A stretch of DNA of 64,000 nucleotides from Collinsella sp. AF08-23 (GTDB taxonomy: Bacteria; Actinomycetota; Coriobacteriia; Coriobacteriales; Coriobacteriaceae), in contig NZ_QUHV01000001.1 in the NCBI RefSeq assembly GCF_003479805.1, positions 186,001-250,000 of the forward strand, in the 5' to 3' direction. Positions 61,023 through 64,000 of the stretch are shown one piece after another. The notes beneath the pieces are model-generated. The model ran no database searches. It worked only from the letters and a program-made list of their open reading frames with translations, and was not told where the DNA came from. Numbering within the stretch: the first letter of the stretch is position 1; the number at the start of each line of letters is the position of its first letter. The position numbers were made by a program, and so were the translations under genes.

Positions 61023-62435
61023 TTACTCCGCGTCGCTCGCGTTCTGCTCTGCCACGGCCTGCATCGCCACGGCGCCGATGAAGTTCACCGGTTGGCAGAA
61101 GTTGGGCTGGAAGAACAGGTCCACGTTGGCGAGCTGGTCGATGGTGAAGCGCGCCTGGATGGCGATGGAGATCGCGTTGGCGGCCTCGGCTACGTCGTGG
61201 CGGCACAGGAACTGCGCGCCGAGTACGCGACGGGTCTCGGGGTCCCAGGTAAGGGTCGCCGTGACGGGCGTGGTGGTGAGCATGAAGTCCGGGCGGTAGT
61301 CCTGGACGAGTGTGGTGGAACGGGCGTTCACGCCGCGGGCCTCGGCGCCCGCCTGGGTCAGGCCGCTCGCAGCGAGGGACAGGTTGTAGAGCTGCACGGC
61401 GCTGGTCGCCTGGGTCCCCAGGTACTTCTGGACGGGCTCCTCGATGTTGGCGCCCACGAGCAGGGCTTGGCGCACCGCGTTGGTGGCAAGCGGGATGTAG
61501 TCGTAGGTGCCGGTGGGGTTGTAGAGCACGGTGCAGGAGTCGCCGGCTGCCAGGACGTCGGCGCGGGCCTCGTCATGGCCGGCGAGGAAGGCGCGCATGT
61601 ACTCGTCGGTCTTGATGGCGCCGTTGGGCAGGGTCTCGAGCTGTCCCGCGAACAGGTCGGTGCGCGGCAGGAAGCCCGCACCCATGATGGCGTAATCGAC
61701 CTCGTACTCGCCGGCGGTGGTCACCACGGCGACGCCATTGCCGTCTTCATTCAGGCGGAACTCAGTGACCATCTGGCCGAGGGCGAGCTCGACGCCGTGC
61801 TTGGCATACTCGGCCTCGACTTGCTCCGTGATGGGAGCGTCGAAGTTTTTGGCCAGCGCGCGGTCGAGGCCGTCGATGAGGATGGCGTGCACACCCGCCT
61901 CGCTGAACTGCTCGACGAGCTCCGCGCCAATGTAGCCCGCGCCGATGACGGCGACGGAGGACGCCTTCATGGCGTGGTCCTTGATCGCCTTGCCGTGATC
62001 CCAGTTCTTGCAGAGCATGACGCGGCCGTCTTCGAGGCCCTCTGCCAGGCCGGGGATGGGCGGCATGACGGGCTTGGAACCGGTGGTCACGACGAGCTTG
62101 TCAAAGGAATAGGTGGTCTCCTCGCCGCTCTCGAGGTCGCGCGCGACGAGCGACTTGCCGGCAACGTCCACGGAGAGCACGTCGGTGCGCATGTGCATGT
62201 TCGCGCCCAGTTCGGCCAGCGCGGCAGGGGAGGAGTAGAACATGCGGTTGGGGTCGCTCACGTGACCACCCACCCACAGGGCGATGCCACAGGAGAGGAA
62301 CGACAGCGTGTCGTTGCGCTCGAAGACGTGTACGGTCCAGCTGGGGTGCGCGGTGAGGATGGCCTGGGCGGCGAAGGTGCCGGCATGCGTGCATCCAACG
62401 ACGGCTACGGTCTTGGGGGCGGAGGTGGCGCTCAT
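61023..62435 (-). CDS. nox: NADH oxidase/CoA-disulfide reductase family flavoprotein
   Basis: A 470-residue FAD enzyme. VAVVGCTHAGTFAA is the FAD motif and SSVAVIGAGYIGAELVEQF the NADH motif. Catalytic C49 lies in FLSCGIALWVGG, the single-cysteine signature of water-forming NADH oxidases and NADH peroxidases. FRLNEDGNGVAVVTT and AGDSCTVLYNP complete the fold. It would remove oxygen and regenerate NAD+ in an anaerobe, protecting the oxygen-sensitive PFL. AGGAG precedes the ATG at 62435. Confidence 0.9.
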   Translation of the reverse strand: MSATSAPKTVAVVGCTHAGTFAAQAILTAHPSWTVHVFERNDTLSFLSCGIALWVGGHVSDPNRMFYSSPAALAELGANMHMRTDVLSVDVAGKSLVARDLESGEETTYSFDKLVVTTGSKPVMPPIPGLAEGLEDGRVMLCKNWDHGKAIKDHAMKASSVAVIGAGYIGAELVEQFSEAGVHAILIDGLDRALAKNFDAPITEQVEAEYAKHGVELALGQMVTEFRLNEDGNGVAVVTTAGEYEVDYAIMGAGFLPRTDLFAGQLETLPNGAIKTDEYMRAFLAGHDEARADVLAAGDSCTVLYNPTGTYDYIPLATNAVRQALLVGANIEEPVQKYLGTQATSAVQLYNLSLAASGLTQAGAEARGVNARSTTLVQDYRPDFMLTTTPVTATLTWDPETRRVLGAQFLCRHDVAEAANAISIAIQARFTIDQLANVDLFFQPNFCQPVNFIGAVAMQAVAEQNASDAE

Positions 62436-62753
62436 GGGGTCTCCTTGCGATGGGCATCGGCGCGCCGTGGCGCTCGACGCGATGTGGCAGGTGCTTCCAC
62501 CTGCAGCGTAGTTCGTTGAGAAATGATATAGAAATAGAAGCAAATAGCAAGCGCTGTTCGGTAAATGGACGGGCGGTGCCGCTCGCGCGCATCGGCTCCA
62601 TCGTGGGGTCCAGATGCCTCAGCGGGGCCGGAGGGGCGTGACGCCATTGCGGTGCCTGGTCTTTCGCATCGCATCGCACGGGCACATGTGCGACCATGGA
62701 GCGGACGCGTATACACGCCGCCTGTTGGGCGGTGAGAGGCGGGAGGCCACGAC
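62436..62753. promoter_or_regulatory. nox/aminopeptidase divergent region
   Basis: A nox promoter is likely on the reverse strand: TTGCTA (62545-62550) and TATCAT (62523-62528) with a 16-bp spacer. Near 62717-62731 CCGCC-TGTTG-GGCGG forms a small hairpin in the leader of the aminopeptidase. Nothing else was recognised. Confidence 0.5.
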
Positions 62754-64000
62754 ATGAATCCATTCGAGCGCAAGTCCGTAGAGCCGTCGCCGGCAGAGGA
62801 CCTGCTGGCGTTCATCCACGAGAGCCCGACGATGTTCCACACCGCGGCGTCCATTCGGGCCCGCCTGGACGAGGCGGGCTTCACGTACCTGCCCGAGGGC
62901 GATGCGTGGGACGTGCGACCGGGTGGCGCGTACTACTCCCAGCGAAACGGGTCGAGCGTCGTCGCGTGGCGCGTGGGAGAGGGCGTCTCCGCCCGCTGCG
63001 ACGGCGCCGTCGTCGATGGGCTGCAGGGGGGCGGCATCGGGGAGAAAGGGGCCGAGGCCGACGCGGCGGGTCCGCATGGCGCGGTGCCCGAGGGCGGCGC
63101 GCCGTACCACTTCCAGCTCACGGCATCGCATTCGGACTCCCCGTGCTTCAAGGTGAAATCGGACGCCGAGGTCGAGGGGCCTGCGGACTACCTGCGCCTC
63201 GACACCGAGGCGTATGGCGGGATGATGGATTACACCTGGTTCGACCGTCCCCTGTCCCTCGCCGGACGCGTGCTCGTGCGCGACGGGGCCCGCATCGAGA
63301 GCCGCCTGGTCGCGCTCAACCGCGGCGTCGCGCTCATCCCGAGCCTCGCCATCCATATGAACGGCGAGGTCAACAAAGGGTTTGCGCCCAATCGTGCAAG
63401 CGACCTGTTCCCGCTCGTCTCCGCCGGAGACCTGGGCCGCGGTTCGCTTGACACGCTGATCGCGGATGCCCTCGAGATCGACCCGGGGCAGATTGTCGCG
63501 CGCGACCTGTTCCTCGTGAACGCCGATAAGGGCCGCGTGTGGGGAGCCACCGACGAGTTCATCTCCTCTCCGCGCCTCGACGACCTGATGTGCGCCTACA
63601 CCTCGCTGCAGGCGTTCATCGCCCGGGGCAACGCGAACGCCGTGACGGTGTATGCGTGCTTCGATAACGAGGAGGTCGGTTCGGGCACCAAGCAGGGCGC
63701 CGCGTCGACGCTGCTCGCCGACGCGCTCTCGCGCATCAACGCCTCCCTAGGGTATGCGCCCGAGGACCTGTGCCGAGCGCTTTCGGCCTCGATGCTCGTG
63801 AGCTGCGACAACGCTCACGCGCTGCATCCGGCCCATCCGGAGCTGGCCGACACGCTCGCCCGTCCGCAGATGAACGCGGGCCTGGTGGTCAAGGAGGCCG
63901 CCAACCAGCATTACTGCACGGATGCGTTCAGCCGCGCCGTCCTTACCGCGATCCTCGACGATGCGGAGATTCCGCACCAGTGCTTTTCGAACCGCAGCGA
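62754..64000 (+). CDS. M18 family aminopeptidase (partial, runs off right edge)
   Basis: At least 415 residues from ATG at 62754, open to the window end. It belongs to the aspartyl aminopeptidase (ApeB/LAP4) family. Zinc and catalytic residues fit: H126 and D128 in TASHSDSP, CFDNEEVGSGTKQGA as the acidic pair, and SCDNAHALHP. Full-length relatives have ~430-450 residues, so only the end is missing. A ~25-residue Gly/Glu-rich insertion lies near residues 90-115. GGGAGG precedes the start. Confidence 0.9.
   Translation, partial: MNPFERKSVEPSPAEDLLAFIHESPTMFHTAASIRARLDEAGFTYLPEGDAWDVRPGGAYYSQRNGSSVVAWRVGEGVSARCDGAVVDGLQGGGIGEKGAEADAAGPHGAVPEGGAPYHFQLTASHSDSPCFKVKSDAEVEGPADYLRLDTEAYGGMMDYTWFDRPLSLAGRVLVRDGARIESRLVALNRGVALIPSLAIHMNGEVNKGFAPNRASDLFPLVSAGDLGRGSLDTLIADALEIDPGQIVARDLFLVNADKGRVWGATDEFISSPRLDDLMCAYTSLQAFIARGNANAVTVYACFDNEEVGSGTKQGAASTLLADALSRINASLGYAPEDLCRALSASMLVSCDNAHALHPAHPELADTLARPQMNAGLVVKEAANQHYCTDAFSRAVLTAILDDAEIPHQCFSNRS

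Overview
The window looks like chromosomal DNA of a strictly anaerobic, fermentative Coriobacteriia, most likely Collinsella or a close relative. This is inferred from high G+C with AGGAGG-type ribosome binding sites, phosphoketolase plus pyruvate formate-lyase, an ETF-linked lactate dehydrogenase, no respiratory genes, and compact operons. No rRNA, tRNA, CRISPR array or intact transposase was seen.

Layout. 1-4.8 kb: reverse-strand genes for a DUF4143 ATPase, a DUF1593 nucleoside-hydrolase-like protein and an alpha/beta hydrolase. 5.2-19 kb: a carbohydrate region with a PTS EIIBC, a DUF4038 glycosidase, a second DUF4143 ATPase, a TetR regulator divergent from an MFS transporter/DUF5060-DUF4038 glycosidase/ROK kinase operon, a LacI regulator, and phosphoketolase behind paired LacI-type operators. 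19-24 kb: universal stress protein, UppP, M20 peptidase plus MFS transporter, and a cysteine-less ArsC-fold protein. 24.4-28.2 kb: pyruvate formate-lyase split into a 704-aa body and an 83-aa glycyl-radical subunit, then a MITE-like 220-bp element and the activase. 28.4-35.3 kb: an aldo/keto reductase and aspartate-family genes (thrB, thrC, lysC, asd) around a decayed DUF4160/DUF2442 pair. 35.5-45.7 kb: DegV, an FtsX-type ABC system, Ogt, a DHA2 transporter and a DXS-like enzyme. 45.8-50.2 kb: a polar amino-acid ABC transporter ending in a gamma-glutamyl hydrolase-like amidotransferase. 50.3-54 kb: an FAD lactate dehydrogenase with EtfB and a ferredoxin-fused EtfA, the layout of an electron-confurcating complex. 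54-56.6 kb: a MerR regulator, a truncated acetyltransferase and an aldo/keto reductase, with three MerR-type 19-bp-spacer promoters. 56.7-61 kb: a predicted cobalamin riboswitch ahead of two DUF4430 surface proteins, one carrying a PQQ-type propeller. 61-64 kb: an NADH-oxidase-type flavoprotein and an M18 aminopeptidase running off the right edge.

Together the genes describe sugar fermentation: PTS and MFS uptake, glycosidases, and phosphoketolase and PFL giving acetyl-phosphate, acetyl-CoA and formate. Lactate re-oxidation through the ETF complex and NADH disposal by the oxidase would balance redox. The most unusual signals are the split PFL, the riboswitch-linked DUF4430 locus, and families of intergenic palindromes whose apices are conserved while their self-complementary arms differ.
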